In this document: positions 53,622 to 63,400 of the stretch, one piece after another | How positions within the stretch are numbered: the stretch's first letter is position 1 | Layout of the letters: each line of letters begins with the position of its first letter | From: HXMU1420-13 sp963691715 | GTDB taxonomy: Bacteria; Bacteroidota; Rhodothermia; Balneolales; Balneolaceae | NCBI GenBank assembly: GCA_963691715.1 | Contig: OY829281.1 | Span: forward strand, 1,612,001-1,676,000 | Length of the DNA stretch: 64,000 nt | Reading direction: 5' to 3' | Program-made: the position numbers and the translations under genes | Notes under the pieces: model-generated | Databases searched by the model: none | What the model was told of the DNA's origin: nothing | Seen by the model: only the letters and a program-made list of their open reading frames with translations

Positions 53622-54366
53622 GGGTCTTATGAAGTATAGCATGTTATGATGAGTTGTAACATTTTGCTATTCAATGAGAAACAAATATTATAAGCGTTCT
53701 AAAATTTCTGAAGCACATTTCCGACACATAATTAAATGTTTTGCCCTAGATTTAACAGCGACTGAAACCTCGGAGTTGAGTTCGGTTTCTCTGCGTTCGG
53801 TAACGGTTATTTTTGATAAACTCCGCAAAAAGATCGCCTATTGGTGCGTACAAGAAACTCCTTTTGATGGAATAATAGAAGTCGATGAATCCTATTTTGG
53901 GCCTCGACGCATTCCAGGTAAACGCGGACGTGGGGCTTCGGGTAAAACCATTGTATTTGGTGTGTTTAAACGCCAAGGAAAGGTATACACAGAGATAGTG
54001 CCTGATGCACGTAAAAAGACCTTACAAGCTATTATACGAGGGAAAGTAGCCCTAGAAAGTGTGATTCATTCTGATGGCTGGAGGGGCTATAATGGTCTGG
54101 TGGATGTAGGCTATGACAAACATTACCGGGTGCATCATGGCCAAGATGAGTTTGTCCGGGGAACTTCCCACATTAATGGGATCGAGTCTTTTTGGAGCTT
54201 CGCAAAACGAAGGCTAGCTCAGTTTAATGGAATTCCAACACGTTCATTTTATCTGCACCTAAAAGAAACAGAATTTAGATTTAATCACCGAAATGATAAC
54301 TTATATCATACCATGCTTAAAAGGCTCAGAAAAGACCCGCTCTGACTCCTTTACTTCATAAGACCC
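53622..54366 (+). mobile_element. IS1595-family insertion sequence, copy 2 (transposase intact)
   Basis: A 745-bp element with 15-bp perfect inverted repeats (GGGTCTTATGAAGTA and its complement at 54352-54366) and a 7-bp exact duplication CTGTTAA on both sides. The ends share GGGTC with copy 1 but then differ, so it is a related but distinct element. It sits in the intergenic region between the YebC-like gene and a lipoprotein gene. Confidence 0.9.
53674..54345 (+). CDS. ISXO2-like IS1595-family transposase
   Basis: A 223-residue transposase. The N-terminal half has the HTH-like region (FALDLTATETSELSSVS), followed by the DDE-type core: IIEVDESYFGPRR, VIHSDGWRGYNGLVD and HINGIESFWSFAK. It has the same layout as copy 1 and no lesion is seen, so it may be active and could mobilise copy 1 only if it accepts its different inverted repeats. 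Confidence 0.92.
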   Translation: MRNKYYKRSKISEAHFRHIIKCFALDLTATETSELSSVSLRSVTVIFDKLRKKIAYWCVQETPFDGIIEVDESYFGPRRIPGKRGRGASGKTIVFGVFKRQGKVYTEIVPDARKKTLQAIIRGKVALESVIHSDGWRGYNGLVDVGYDKHYRVHHGQDEFVRGTSHINGIESFWSFAKRRLAQFNGIPTRSFYLHLKETEFRFNHRNDNLYHTMLKRLRKDPL

Positions 54367-54382
54367 CTGTTAATTATTTTTT

Positions 54383-54985
54383 ATGTCTAGGCTTGTCCTT
54401 TTTTTGTTGATTTTCTCTTTTTCTTGTAGCGACTCAAGAGAAGATTTCGATACTTCTCCATTTGGTGATAAGGAGTTGCTTCCATATGAACCACTCTCAG
54501 ATTTAGTGAACGCCGTTATCGTTTTCGAAAAGACATACCAAGATTTACCAAAAAACCTATCATCTTTAAAAAATCTATCCCGCGAGAATTATATAGATGC
54601 ATGTATTACAGACGGAATTGAGGATTCAATCCTAGTCGATAATAGTAAATTAGATTTCTTTTCAGACTCAAAAACAACGTTTACTACAATCCCTTCTGGT
54701 TTAGAAATTCATTTTGAATTCAAGGATTCTTCTCTAACATGGTTTAGTGAGTGGAATGAAAGTCTCTATTCCACAGATTTTGATTCATACACCTTTGTAG
54801 AATTCGATGTCTTTACCAATATCGAAAAAGGCAAAGGAAAAATGAAAATTCAACTCTCCACTAACGAGACAGAGATTATTATTGAGGAACTTTCAGGAAG
54901 ATTTGGACTTAGTACAGCTCAAAATTTTCATTTAATTAATGAACAGATTATAATGGAAAATCCAAGTTCCTACACAGTGATTTAA
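54383..54985 (+). CDS. Lipoprotein of unknown function next to the IS
   Basis: A 200-residue protein with a lipoprotein signal (LLIFSFSCSDS; the Cys is at about residue 15). The rest is acidic, with no recognised domain. The start codon lies only 16 bp beyond the element end, so the insertion separates it from its original promoter; expression may now depend on the element. Confidence 0.55.
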   Translation: MSRLVLFLLIFSFSCSDSREDFDTSPFGDKELLPYEPLSDLVNAVIVFEKTYQDLPKNLSSLKNLSRENYIDACITDGIEDSILVDNSKLDFFSDSKTTFTTIPSGLEIHFEFKDSSLTWFSEWNESLYSTDFDSYTFVEFDVFTNIEKGKGKMKIQLSTNETEIIIEELSGRFGLSTAQNFHLINEQIIMENPSSYTVI

Positions 54986-55004
54986 AAAACTAAAAAATAC
55001 TGAC

Positions 55005-55193
55005 GAACTTTAGGAAATAAGAGCTCGTGCTGGTTCAAACAGCTTTCGAATACTTGGTTTTTTAGATCATGGAGAGCTTATTGTACTTACTAATGGCTTT
55101 TCAAAAAAATCACAGAAAACACCTAAAAAAGAAATTAAATTGGCAGAACAACGAAAAGCTGATCATCTGTTTCACAAAAGAGAAAAATTATGA
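55005..55193 (+). pseudogene. higB: HigB-like toxin remnant (phage Gp49-like)
   Basis: The frame reads EL, then TAG (55011-55013), then EIRARAGSNSFRILGF, LDHGELIVLTNGFSKKSQKTP and KEIKLAEQRKADHLF to a stop overlapping the antitoxin ATG. The second half of a RelE/HigB-type toxin is well preserved, but the N-terminal half is missing and the stop replaces what is normally Trp in LWE. It is therefore inactive. Confidence 0.8.
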
Positions 55194-55470
55194 GTGTTCT
55201 TCAAAAACATATTAATGATAGAAAGAACAGCGACTCTGAATTTGCTAATAGATATGATAAAGGATTCCGTAATTTTAAAATTGGTGTTCTACTAAAACAA
55301 GCCAGAGAAAAAACGCTGGTTTAACTCAAGATGAAGTAGCGAAACAACTTAATACTAAAAAGACTGCGGTTTCTAGAATAGAAAATCATGCTGAAGATAT
55401 TCGACTTTCTACCCTTGAAAAATATGCAAATGCTTTTGGTAAGAAACTAAAAATTGAACTTGTAGAATAA
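55190..55470 (+). pseudogene. higA: HigA-like antitoxin (XRE family) with frameshift
   Basis: From ATG 55190 the frame reads MSVLQKHINDRKN to KQAREK and stops soon after. The next frame continues as AGLTQDEVAKQLNTKKTAVS and closes with LEKYANAFGKKLKIELVE, a clear XRE helix-turn-helix. The break lies at the 6-A run 55308-55313, where one extra A would restore the gene. The pair HigB-HigA with ATGA overlap is a decayed type II toxin-antitoxin locus. Confidence 0.82.
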
Positions 55471-55472
55471 CA

Positions 55473-55622
55473 GTGATTGAATCTGTTTTACAAAAATTCC
55501 TTCGGGACAAGTCGACTACTAAACCTCCCGTAAAAAAACTTCGACCAAATTCGGCACGGACTTTGAACAGAGAATCACTTATAGAGTATAACGCTAAAGT
55601 AAAATGGTTAATTAAACCATAA
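55473..55622 (+). CDS. Small ORF after the HigBA remnant, unknown
   Basis: A 49-codon ORF from GTG, right after the antitoxin stop. It encodes a basic peptide with KKLRPNSARTLNRESLIEYN; no match is recognised. It may be chance, or belong with the neighbouring TA locus. Confidence 0.2.
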   Translation: MIESVLQKFLRDKSTTKPPVKKLRPNSARTLNRESLIEYNAKVKWLIKP

Positions 55623-55709
55623 CTTAATTATACACTACCCTCTTTAAGGGTAAATTAAATAAGTACTCATCAGTTCTAAAACCAAATATATAAGTAACAG
55701 AAAAAGAAT

Positions 55710-56171
55710 ATGAAGCTTCTGGAATTGAAAATACCACCGATTTTATTGGTTATAATTTTTGCGATTTTGATGTTTGGAATATCAAGATTTTTACCAAATG
55801 CGGGTCTAGATTATCCCATAAGGTTGTATTTTTTCTTGGGTACAATTGTTTTGGCTGGATGTATCGTTACTTTAGGAGTTTGGAGCTTTAAAATCGCAAA
55901 TACAACCGTTAATCCTACGAAACCTGATTCTTCTACCAATCTTGTTCAAAATGGAATTTATAAATATACTAGAAACCCAATGTACTTAGGGTTTGCTTTC
56001 TTCCTGTTTGGGTTAGGCTTTTACTTTGATAGTATATTCTCTATTTCTCTTGTATTTGCATTCGTAGTCTACATGACAGCATTCCAAATCAAACCAGAGG
56101 AGAGAGCTCTGTCTAATAAATTTGGAAATCAGTTTCAGCAATATAGAATGCTCACTCGCAGATGGTTATGA
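55710..56171 (+). CDS. Isoprenylcysteine carboxyl methyltransferase-like membrane protein (PEMT/ICMT family)
   Basis: A 153-residue membrane protein with four to five helices and the C-terminal signature YKYTRNPMYLGF, then QIKPEERALSNKFGNQFQQY, as in the ICMT/phospholipid methyltransferase superfamily. The RNPMY and the EE of KPEER belong to the SAM-binding site. The substrate of bacterial short forms is uncertain. Confidence 0.85.
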   Translation: MKLLELKIPPILLVIIFAILMFGISRFLPNAGLDYPIRLYFFLGTIVLAGCIVTLGVWSFKIANTTVNPTKPDSSTNLVQNGIYKYTRNPMYLGFAFFLFGLGFYFDSIFSISLVFAFVVYMTAFQIKPEERALSNKFGNQFQQYRMLTRRWL

Positions 56172-56288
56172 ATTCATCGTCGCTGACAAGTAAACTCGTT
56201 GTTTAAACAAAAAATATTTGTTGTGCTTATGCTACTTTAAATAAGAAGATTAAACGTGGTAAAGCTATGAATACTCTAAGATTATAAT

Positions 56289-56831
56289 ATGCAATGGATC
56301 TACTTACCAAAATCAAGAAATCGCCCATTTTTAAACAAGAATAAAGATTTTGGACTATTTAATTCTCTACCAAGAAGAAGTAGTCCAGAAGAGACCTATA
56401 GATTTGTGAACGTGCTGATTGGGATGTACATGCTTTGGATTTTTGTGAAAATTGGTTTTTATATCCCTACCTCAATGTCCAATCCTTCTGCCTTACCTGC
56501 TATGTCAATCGTCGATGGGATCACTCTACCTGAGAGTAATTATCGTACAGAATTGGCTCACCCTAGACTAGCTATTTATTTTGTCATAGACAAAACGGGA
56601 ATAATTAATGTTCAGGGTGAAGAACTACCATCAGAAAATACTGTAGAATACTTAAAAGAGTTATTGTTCTTTGAACCCCGTGGAATTGCATTGTTGATTA
56701 TTGATAAAGAGACTTCTATGGAATTTGTGATACCATTACTGCAACAATTACGTGAAGCAGCAATGTACAAAGTTGTATTTTCCACCTCAAAAGAATATGA
56801 AACAAATACGCACCTCCCTGACTTTAAGTAG
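56289..56831 (+). CDS. Orphan ExbD/TolR-like protein
   Basis: A 180-residue protein with one hydrophobic helix (about 38-58) and a C-terminal domain resembling ExbD/TolR: FVIDKTGIINVQGEELP and the closing LLQQLREAAMYKVVFST, matching the periplasmic domain. The helix region lacks the proton-coupling Asp typical of ExbD/TolR, and no exbB gene is near. So it is not expected to power a TonB system on its own. Confidence 0.6.
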   Translation: MQWIYLPKSRNRPFLNKNKDFGLFNSLPRRSSPEETYRFVNVLIGMYMLWIFVKIGFYIPTSMSNPSALPAMSIVDGITLPESNYRTELAHPRLAIYFVIDKTGIINVQGEELPSENTVEYLKELLFFEPRGIALLIIDKETSMEFVIPLLQQLREAAMYKVVFSTSKEYETNTHLPDFK

Positions 56832-56872
56832 ATAGTTAAATACCCTTTTTTAATGCAGTCAATCCAAAAAAA

Positions 56873-57310
56873 ATGAACCTAGTAAAACGTATTTTCACAC
56901 CTGATAAAAACAAATACGATGGGATTCGCCCAATTAATATCTATGCCATGAGATTTATATATCTGCTTATGGCTTCGTTATTGGCAATAGATGTTTGGTC
57001 ATACATTTTCACTTATAATCAAGCTTGGGAACCTGGTGAGGCAATGAACTGGAGTGTTTGGGCAGCATTCACCATATTTGCTCTAATCGGAATTTCTAAA
57101 ACCGTAGCAATGATCCCTGTTTTACTATTAGAAATAGCATATAAATCCATTTGGTTACTATTGGTTGCATTACCCTTATATCGATCGGATAATTTATCAA
57201 ACGCATCGACGGATGACATGCTTTTCCCCTTTGCCTTTGTAATCCTTCCAATAGTAGCGATGCCTTGGGGGTATGTTTTTAGAAGGTATATATACTCAAA
57301 AGAAAAATAA
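56873..57310 (+). CDS. Small membrane protein, unknown
   Basis: A 145-residue protein with three or four hydrophobic segments (about 25-45, 60-85, 85-100, 115-135) and no recognised family. It follows the ExbD-like gene by 41 bp on the same strand and may be co-transcribed with it. No function is proposed. Confidence 0.6.
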   Translation: MNLVKRIFTPDKNKYDGIRPINIYAMRFIYLLMASLLAIDVWSYIFTYNQAWEPGEAMNWSVWAAFTIFALIGISKTVAMIPVLLLEIAYKSIWLLLVALPLYRSDNLSNASTDDMLFPFAFVILPIVAMPWGYVFRRYIYSKEK

Positions 57311-57483
57311 AAATGTCTTAAAGCTTTCTACTTAAGTTTTCTATCTACAAGAAGACCATAAATCCCTATTTTAATTTTGAAACTTAGACTCGCAACCCTT
57401 TCAGCTATTTAATTACAACTTTATCATTCTGATTAGGAAACATTTTTGCAGTTATTTAATCAAAGTGATACTTTAGTGATACT

Positions 57484-57741
57484 ATGAAAACAGAATTAGT
57501 AACTACACTTAAGCGAAAGGCTACCCAACTCCTTAAAGAGTTGCGTGAAGAAAAAGAGCCCGTATTAATTACCGAACACGGTCGACCTTCTGCCTATCTT
57601 GTTGATGTGGATCATTTTGAGAACATTCAAAAAAAACTTTCTCTTCTTGAGGGCTTAGCTCGCGGTGAAAAAGGTATTCTTGAAGGTAGAATTGTACCCC
57701 ATGCCGAAGCAAAGGAACGCATGGCAAGATGGCTCAAATAA
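57484..57741 (+). CDS. Type II antitoxin, Phd/YefM family
   Basis: An 85-residue protein. The N-terminal DNA-binding part and the motif LITEHGRPSAYLVDVDHFENI are those of Phd/YefM antitoxins. The toxin ORF begins within its last codons (13-bp overlap), the usual order. The toxin is broken (next entry), so this antitoxin is now without a partner here. Confidence 0.88.
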   Translation: MKTELVTTLKRKATQLLKELREEKEPVLITEHGRPSAYLVDVDHFENIQKKLSLLEGLARGEKGILEGRIVPHAEAKERMARWLK

Positions 57742-58031
57742 TTTGGTCGGAACCCGCACTAAATGAACTAGATGAGATTGCAGATTAAATTTCCCTGGAT
57801 AATCCCAAAGCAGCTAAACATTTAGTTCGCTCGATTTTTAAGAGGATCGAACACTTAGAATCGCATCCAAAAAGTGGTAAACTCGTTATTGAATTTAAAA
57901 ACTCAGTGTACAAAGAAGTTGTGTTTCCACCATGTAGGATATTTTACCGATTGGAAAATGAATGTGTATATATCATTCATATACTTCGGGAGGAACGGCT
58001 ATTACACCTAGATATCCTAAAGAAAAGATAA
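57729..58031 (+). pseudogene. ParE-like toxin with premature stop
   Basis: From the ATG at 57729 the frame reads MAQIIWSEPALNELDEIAD, then TAA at 57786-57788 (codon 20, normally Tyr), then ISLDNPKAAKHLVRSIF and onward to RIFYRLENECVYIIHILREE, a complete RelE/ParE toxin. The single nonsense codon is the only defect. The family poisons gyrase or cuts mRNA; here it is inactive unless suppressed. Confidence 0.9.
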
Positions 58032-58178
58032 AAATAGAATTAACAGTGTTTCTCTAGAATAACCACTTGGAAAAATCGATTAAAATATAGGCCTAATTTT
58101 TTATGTATTGGTGACAGTTAAATCGTAAAATAAAACAAAAATTAATCTCATAACTATTCTGCCAGCTAAAGGCTAAAT

Positions 58179-58655
58179 GTGGAGCTATTTTTAAAGCAAA
58201 AAAACATAGTGGAATTAAGACACGTTTCGGGAAAAACTTTAATTGGAATATCTACAAGAACAAATAATGCCTTAGAAATGGGTCCTAATGGAAAAATACC
58301 CACATTATGGCAATCTTTTGATGAAAGTATTCCTGTTGACTATAAAAATGGTGAACGTGTTTATGGTGTATATTACAACTATGAGTCAGATCATAATGGA
58401 ATGTTTACTGTTCTAGCTGGTTTTGATGGACAATCATATCCTTTAAATGTTAGTATAGAGCGAATAACTATCCCCAAATGTAATTATCTAGTATTTAGTG
58501 AAAAAGGAGAAATGCCTAAAATAGCGATTGATGCATGGAAAAAGGTTTGGGAATACTTCTCTAGCGTACAATGTGTACATCAAAGACTTTTTACGGTGGA
58601 CTTCGAATTTTATCCTAATGGTAATGAGATAGAAGTTCACATTGCGGTTAAATAG
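58179..58655 (+). CDS. GyrI-like/effector-binding domain protein
   Basis: A 158-residue single-domain protein of the bacterial effector-binding (GyrI-like/SOUL-fold) family. The pattern HVSGKTLIGISTRTNN, then VYYNYESDHNGMFTVLAGF and IPKCNYLVFSEKGEMPK, with the final VDFEFYPNGNEIEVHIAV, is that of small-molecule-binding modules in transcription regulators. There is no HTH, so it acts alone. An ATG overlaps the GTG start out of frame. Confidence 0.75.
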   Translation: MELFLKQKNIVELRHVSGKTLIGISTRTNNALEMGPNGKIPTLWQSFDESIPVDYKNGERVYGVYYNYESDHNGMFTVLAGFDGQSYPLNVSIERITIPKCNYLVFSEKGEMPKIAIDAWKKVWEYFSSVQCVHQRLFTVDFEFYPNGNEIEVHIAVK

Positions 58656-58913
58656 TCTCACAAAGCTTTTTATCAATATTTTATCTAGTATAACTAAAGT
58701 ACTTCGTATAAAAGACTTAATTTTAATCCCAAATTTCTCATAGCGCTAATATAAAGGTGTATTAATCAACAAAATCTGCCTCAAGTTTCCAGAATTAATC
58801 AAGGTGTTCAACACGTGAATATATTTCTGTATAGGAGCTACTAATAGTTAAATTTGGTATATCATTACACATACCAATATGAACATTACATGTACTGTTA
58901 CTGTACTTAAAAG
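58656..58913. other. Intergenic region, possibly a gene remnant
   Basis: 258 bp. A minus-strand frame that enters from 58989 is open to about 58795 and encodes a short segment without recognised homology (TFKYSNSTCNVHIGMCNDIP). It mostly overlaps the DUF420 gene and is regarded as uncertain. No RNA or hairpin seen. Confidence 0.25.
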
Positions 58914-59483
58914 TTATCCGAATACTTTCAGAAAAATGAAAATCAGCACACCTGTAACCGATACATACAACCAAATTGGAAACGTCCATCTTGCCAATCT
59001 TCTATGTTTAGAAAATTGACCGGAAAGGGAGAAGAAAAAAGTGGTTAGAATGAGTGGCACCACAAATATAGAGAGAACAATGTGGCTAATTAAAATGAAA
59101 AAATAGATACTACGTATTATGCCCTCTGTCATAAATTTAGTTTCGCCGACAAAGGTGTAATATACAATGTAACAAACCAGAAATAAGGTCGAAGATATGA
59201 AGGCGCTAATCATAAAATTCATGTGTCTATCGAACTGCTTTTTTCTTATTTCGTTAATCCCTAGAATCAAAAAAATGGTGCTTAATGCATTAAAAGAAGC
59301 ATTAAGAAATGAAAGGTTTTTAATCCATGATAATTGAGTTACAGTGGGAGGTTTAAAGTAAATCAACCAGAACAGAAATAGAACTGCAGCTACACTAACC
59401 CCAATGATTAACCAGATTGCTTTCTTGGAATCATAGTCTTGTAATGCTCTAATACTGTCGGGTAATTTTAAATCTTGTGCCAT
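58914..59483 (-). CDS. DUF420 family membrane protein
   Basis: A 189-residue protein with five membrane helices of the DUF420 family, often found near cytochrome c oxidase and complex III genes. It carries conserved His in HMNFMISAF and LISHIVLSIFVVPLIL, the usual candidates for haem contact, and HRRLARWTFPIWLYVSVTG near the end. It is divergent from actA and so shares its upstream region. Role in oxidase assembly is inferred from context. Confidence 0.85.
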   Translation of the reverse strand: MAQDLKLPDSIRALQDYDSKKAIWLIIGVSVAAVLFLFWLIYFKPPTVTQLSWIKNLSFLNASFNALSTIFLILGINEIRKKQFDRHMNFMISAFISSTLFLVCYIVYYTFVGETKFMTEGIIRSIYFFILISHIVLSIFVVPLILTTFFFSLSGQFSKHRRLARWTFPIWLYVSVTGVLIFIFLKVFG

Positions 59484-59721
59484 AAAAACGATGTATTGGG
59501 TACTTTAACTTTTGGTAATTGTTGTCTCTCTTAAAGTTACTTGAACTAACACGTAATTTAGGAGTTTTTTAAGCTAACAAAGTTTTTTTGACAATTGTTC
59601 TTATTTTATAGCTGAAAATTGACGGTACATTTAAAAAAAGGCTTTATACGGCTATTTAGAATGATTTTAAATAAGAAAGACTGCATCATCGGGATACCTT
59701 TCGTATTAAAAATTCGATAAA

Positions 59722-59749
59722 TTTGTCGCTCCTCAAACGAGGGTATAAT
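59722..59749 (+). promoter_or_regulatory. Putative promoter of the act operon
   Basis: TTTGTC, 16 bp, then a perfect TATAAT at 59744-59749, 33 bp before the actA ATG. A short CCTC-AAAC-GAGG dyad lies between the two elements. The -35 match is weak. Confidence 0.4.
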
Positions 59750-59782
59750 GCCGATATATTTCAACAAAATTCAGCATAAAAT

Positions 59783-60427
59783 ATGGCGCAGATTTTCCCG
59801 AAGTGGACAAATCAAGTTCCCAGATTATTACTTGTAGGTTTAATAGTTACAGCCAATGTAGTTATCCTGGGTGTTTGGTATTACTTCTCACCTGAATATA
59901 CCGACGTTGGATACGCCCCCGAACAACCCGTGCCTTACTCTCATCAAATTCATGTTGACAAACTTGGATTAGACTGTCAGTATTGTCACACCTCGGTGTT
60001 CGAGTCTAAGCAAGCCAACGTCCCACCCACACAAACTTGTATGAACTGTCACAATCAAATTAAAACTGATAGTGAAAAATTAGCCCCAATAAGAGAAAGT
60101 TGGGAAACAGATAAAGCAATTGAATGGGTTCGAGTTAACAATCTTGCGGATTACGCCTACTTCAATCACGCTGCACATGTTAATGTGGGAGTTGGTTGCG
60201 AAAGTTGCCATGGAAGAATCGACAAAATGGAAGTTGTGTATCAAGCCGAGCCTCTGAGTATGAGCTGGTGTTTAGATTGTCATCGTGAACCGGAAAAAAA
60301 CTTACGTCCTGTTGAGGAAGTTACAACCATGGGCTATGAGGTGGAGAATCAACTTCTTTTAGGAGCTGAACTCGTACGAAAAAACAATGTTAGCCCCCCA
60401 CTTTACTGCCAAGGCTGTCACTACTAA
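59783..60427 (+). CDS. actA: Alternative complex III pentahaem cytochrome subunit ActA
   Basis: A 214-residue protein with one N-terminal membrane helix (about 13-33) and five CxxCH haem sites (CQYCH, CMNCH, CESCH, CLDCH, CQGCH). Together with extra His ligands (HQIHVD, FNHAAHVNVG) this is the ActA pattern. In alternative complex III it takes electrons from quinol oxidation and passes them to cytochrome c or oxidase. It is first in the operon. Confidence 0.96.
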   Translation: MAQIFPKWTNQVPRLLLVGLIVTANVVILGVWYYFSPEYTDVGYAPEQPVPYSHQIHVDKLGLDCQYCHTSVFESKQANVPPTQTCMNCHNQIKTDSEKLAPIRESWETDKAIEWVRVNNLADYAYFNHAAHVNVGVGCESCHGRIDKMEVVYQAEPLSMSWCLDCHREPEKNLRPVEEVTTMGYEVENQLLLGAELVRKNNVSPPLYCQGCHY

Positions 60428-60456
60428 ATCAATACTGTTGAAATTATAATCATCCG

Positions 60457-63400
60457 ATGAGCGAATTAACACAGAACACTTACTGGAAAAGCTTAAATGA
60501 GCTAGCTCAAAATAAAGAGTACAAAAAATTTGTTGAACGTGAGTTCCCTGAAAACGCTACAGAATTAAAAGATGGCGTTTCCCGTAAAGGGTTTCTAAGA
60601 GTGATGGGGGCAAGTATCGCACTTGCTGGATTTGCTGCTTGTCGGCGCCCTGTACAAAAAATATTACCTTACTCGAAACAACCTGAAGATATTGTTCCTG
60701 GAATTCCGCTTTATTACGCAACATCCATGCCTTTTCAAGGCAGCTTAACAGGTTTAGTTGTTGAAAATCACCAAGGAAGACCAACGAAAATAGAAGGAAA
60801 CGACCTTCATCCCGCCTCTTCAGGTAATACAAATGCGTACCACCAAGCATCCGTTCTAGAAATGTATGACCCTGATCGTTCTCGAGGTCCAATAAGAAAT
60901 GGGGAACGTACTTCAATTGACGACTTTTACTCATTTGTTTCTGAGTATTTTGCTGATGCTAACAAAAAAATTGCATTTATATCGGAAGCTAATTCTTCTC
61001 CAACTTTTAATAGTTTAAAGGCCGAGACTCTTAACACATTTAAGAATGCAAAATGGGTAACCTACGAGGCATTTGGAGAAGACAATGCAATAGAAGGTAA
61101 TTATCAAGCTTTTGGCCGTCGTTTACGCTCGTATTACAAGTATGAAAATGCAAACATAATCGTAAGTTTGGATGATGATTTTTTATCTCCAGTGCATCCA
61201 AATAATGTAGAATACACAAAACAAATTACCTCAAGGCGTAAAGTTACCAACGCCAATGATTCCATGAATAGAATTTATTCTATCGAAAATGGATTCACAT
61301 TAACTGGCTCTTTTGCTGATCATCGCTTAAGAGTAAAAGCAAGTGAAATTGCTGATTTTGTAAATGCTTTAGCTGCTACACTTTCTTCTAGAATTCGTGG
61401 ACTGAACAATTTTTCAAGCATAACTAACAGCTTTACTAATACTGATTTCTTACAAGTTTTAGCAGACGATTTAACAGAACATGCAGGCAAAACTGCTGTT
61501 TCTTTAGGTTTCGACCATGCCCCGGAAGTACATGCTGTCGTTGCAGCAATAAATAGTGCTCTTGGCAATATTGGCAAAACGGTTGAATATTTAAGCGTAC
61601 CCCACTTTGATGATCAAAATAACAAAGCGGTTTTCTCTGAAATCGTCTCAGAAGTCGCATCTGGAGCATTTGACGCTGTTGTTATTATTGGATCAAATCC
61701 TGTTTATACAGCTCCGGCAGATTTAAATTTTGGTGAAGCATTATCAAACGCATCTGAAGTAATCCATTTATCAACTTCCAATGATGAAACTGGTAAATCT
61801 TCTAGTTGGCATCTGGGTCGCTCCCACTATCTAGAAGCTTGGGGCGATGGCTACTCATTTGGTGGTGCTCGTTCAATAATTCAGCCGCAAATACAACCAT
61901 TGCATGATACTCTTTCTGAAATCGAATTATTAGGAGCCATAACCTACGCTAAGAAAACAAATGGGTATGATCTAGTTAAAAATACATTCGGTGGGTTCTA
62001 TCCTCGTAAGTTCGAGAGTAAATGGCTTGATATATTGCATGATGGTATTGATACCAAAGATAATTTTGATACATTTAACAGATCCATTAAGTCTGTTTCA
62101 CCCGCTCCATCAACTACAATTGAAGGAATTGAGCTCGTTTTTAAAGCTGATAATTCAGTATTTGATGGTAGATTTGCAAATTTAGGATGGTTGCAAGAGC
62201 TACCTGATCCCATTACAAAAATTACTTGGGACAATGTTGCTTTGATGAGTGCGAAAACGGCCAAAGCGTTAGGAGTTGACACCAGCGATTATCTTGGTGA
62301 AGCAAAACAACAAGTAATTTCGATTGATGTAAATGGCGCTAACATTTCGATTCCTGTGTGGGTTCAGCCAGGTCATGCCGATGATTCTGTTACTATTCAT
62401 ACCGGCTACGGAAGAGAAGGCATAGGCCGAGTCGCTGATGTTCAAACCAATTCTTCTCAGCTCTTAGATAAAACAGCAACTTCTGGAGGTACAAATATCT
62501 ATCCTGCACGAACAACAACTGGTATGATGTTCGCTGCTGCTGAAATTTCTTTAACCTCCGATACCTATGAAATCGCATGTGTGCAAGATCATCATAGTTT
62601 AGAAGGTCGCGACATGTACCGGCAAGCCACTTTGAAGAAATACAAAGAAAAGCCTGATTACGCCTCTTTCAAATCAATTCATAAGTACGCAGTTCCAGGA
62701 ATGAAGGAAGCTGCTGAACTTGGTGAAGATCAGCCAATATCTCTATTTAATGAGCAAGTGGCAGTTGAAGGCGAACCACAATGGGGAATGGCCATAGATC
62801 TTAATTCATGTTTTGGTTGCGGAGTATGTATAATCGCATGTCAATCAGAAAATAATATTCCAGTTATTGGTAAACGTGAGGTGATGCGTGGGCGAGAAAT
62901 GCACTGGATTAGAACTGACCGTTACTATTTAGGGGATGTTGAAAATCCTCAAGCTGTTCATCAACCTGTACCTTGTATGCACTGCGAATTGGCGCCCTGT
63001 GAGCAAGTATGCCCAGTTGCTGCAACAACTCACAGCGACGACGGTATGAATCAAATGACTTACAACCGTTGTATTGGAACTCGATATTGTGCAAATAACT
63101 GTCCATTCAAAGTTCGACGCTTTAATTTCTTTAATTATCCAAAAGAGTATTTAACAACTGGTGAAGATCCAGACATTATTCAAATGGCAATGAATCCAGA
63201 AGTTACCGTTCGTTTTAGAGGGGTAATGGAAAAATGTACGTATTGTGTGCAACGTGTAAACAGAGCCAAGATTAATACAAAAATTGAAACAGGTTATCCA
63301 AAACCTGCTGATGGTTCGTTCAAGACGGCATGTCAACAAGCCTGTCCAGCCGACGCCATTTACTTCGGAGATTTAACCGATGAAAACAGTGAAGTAGTTG

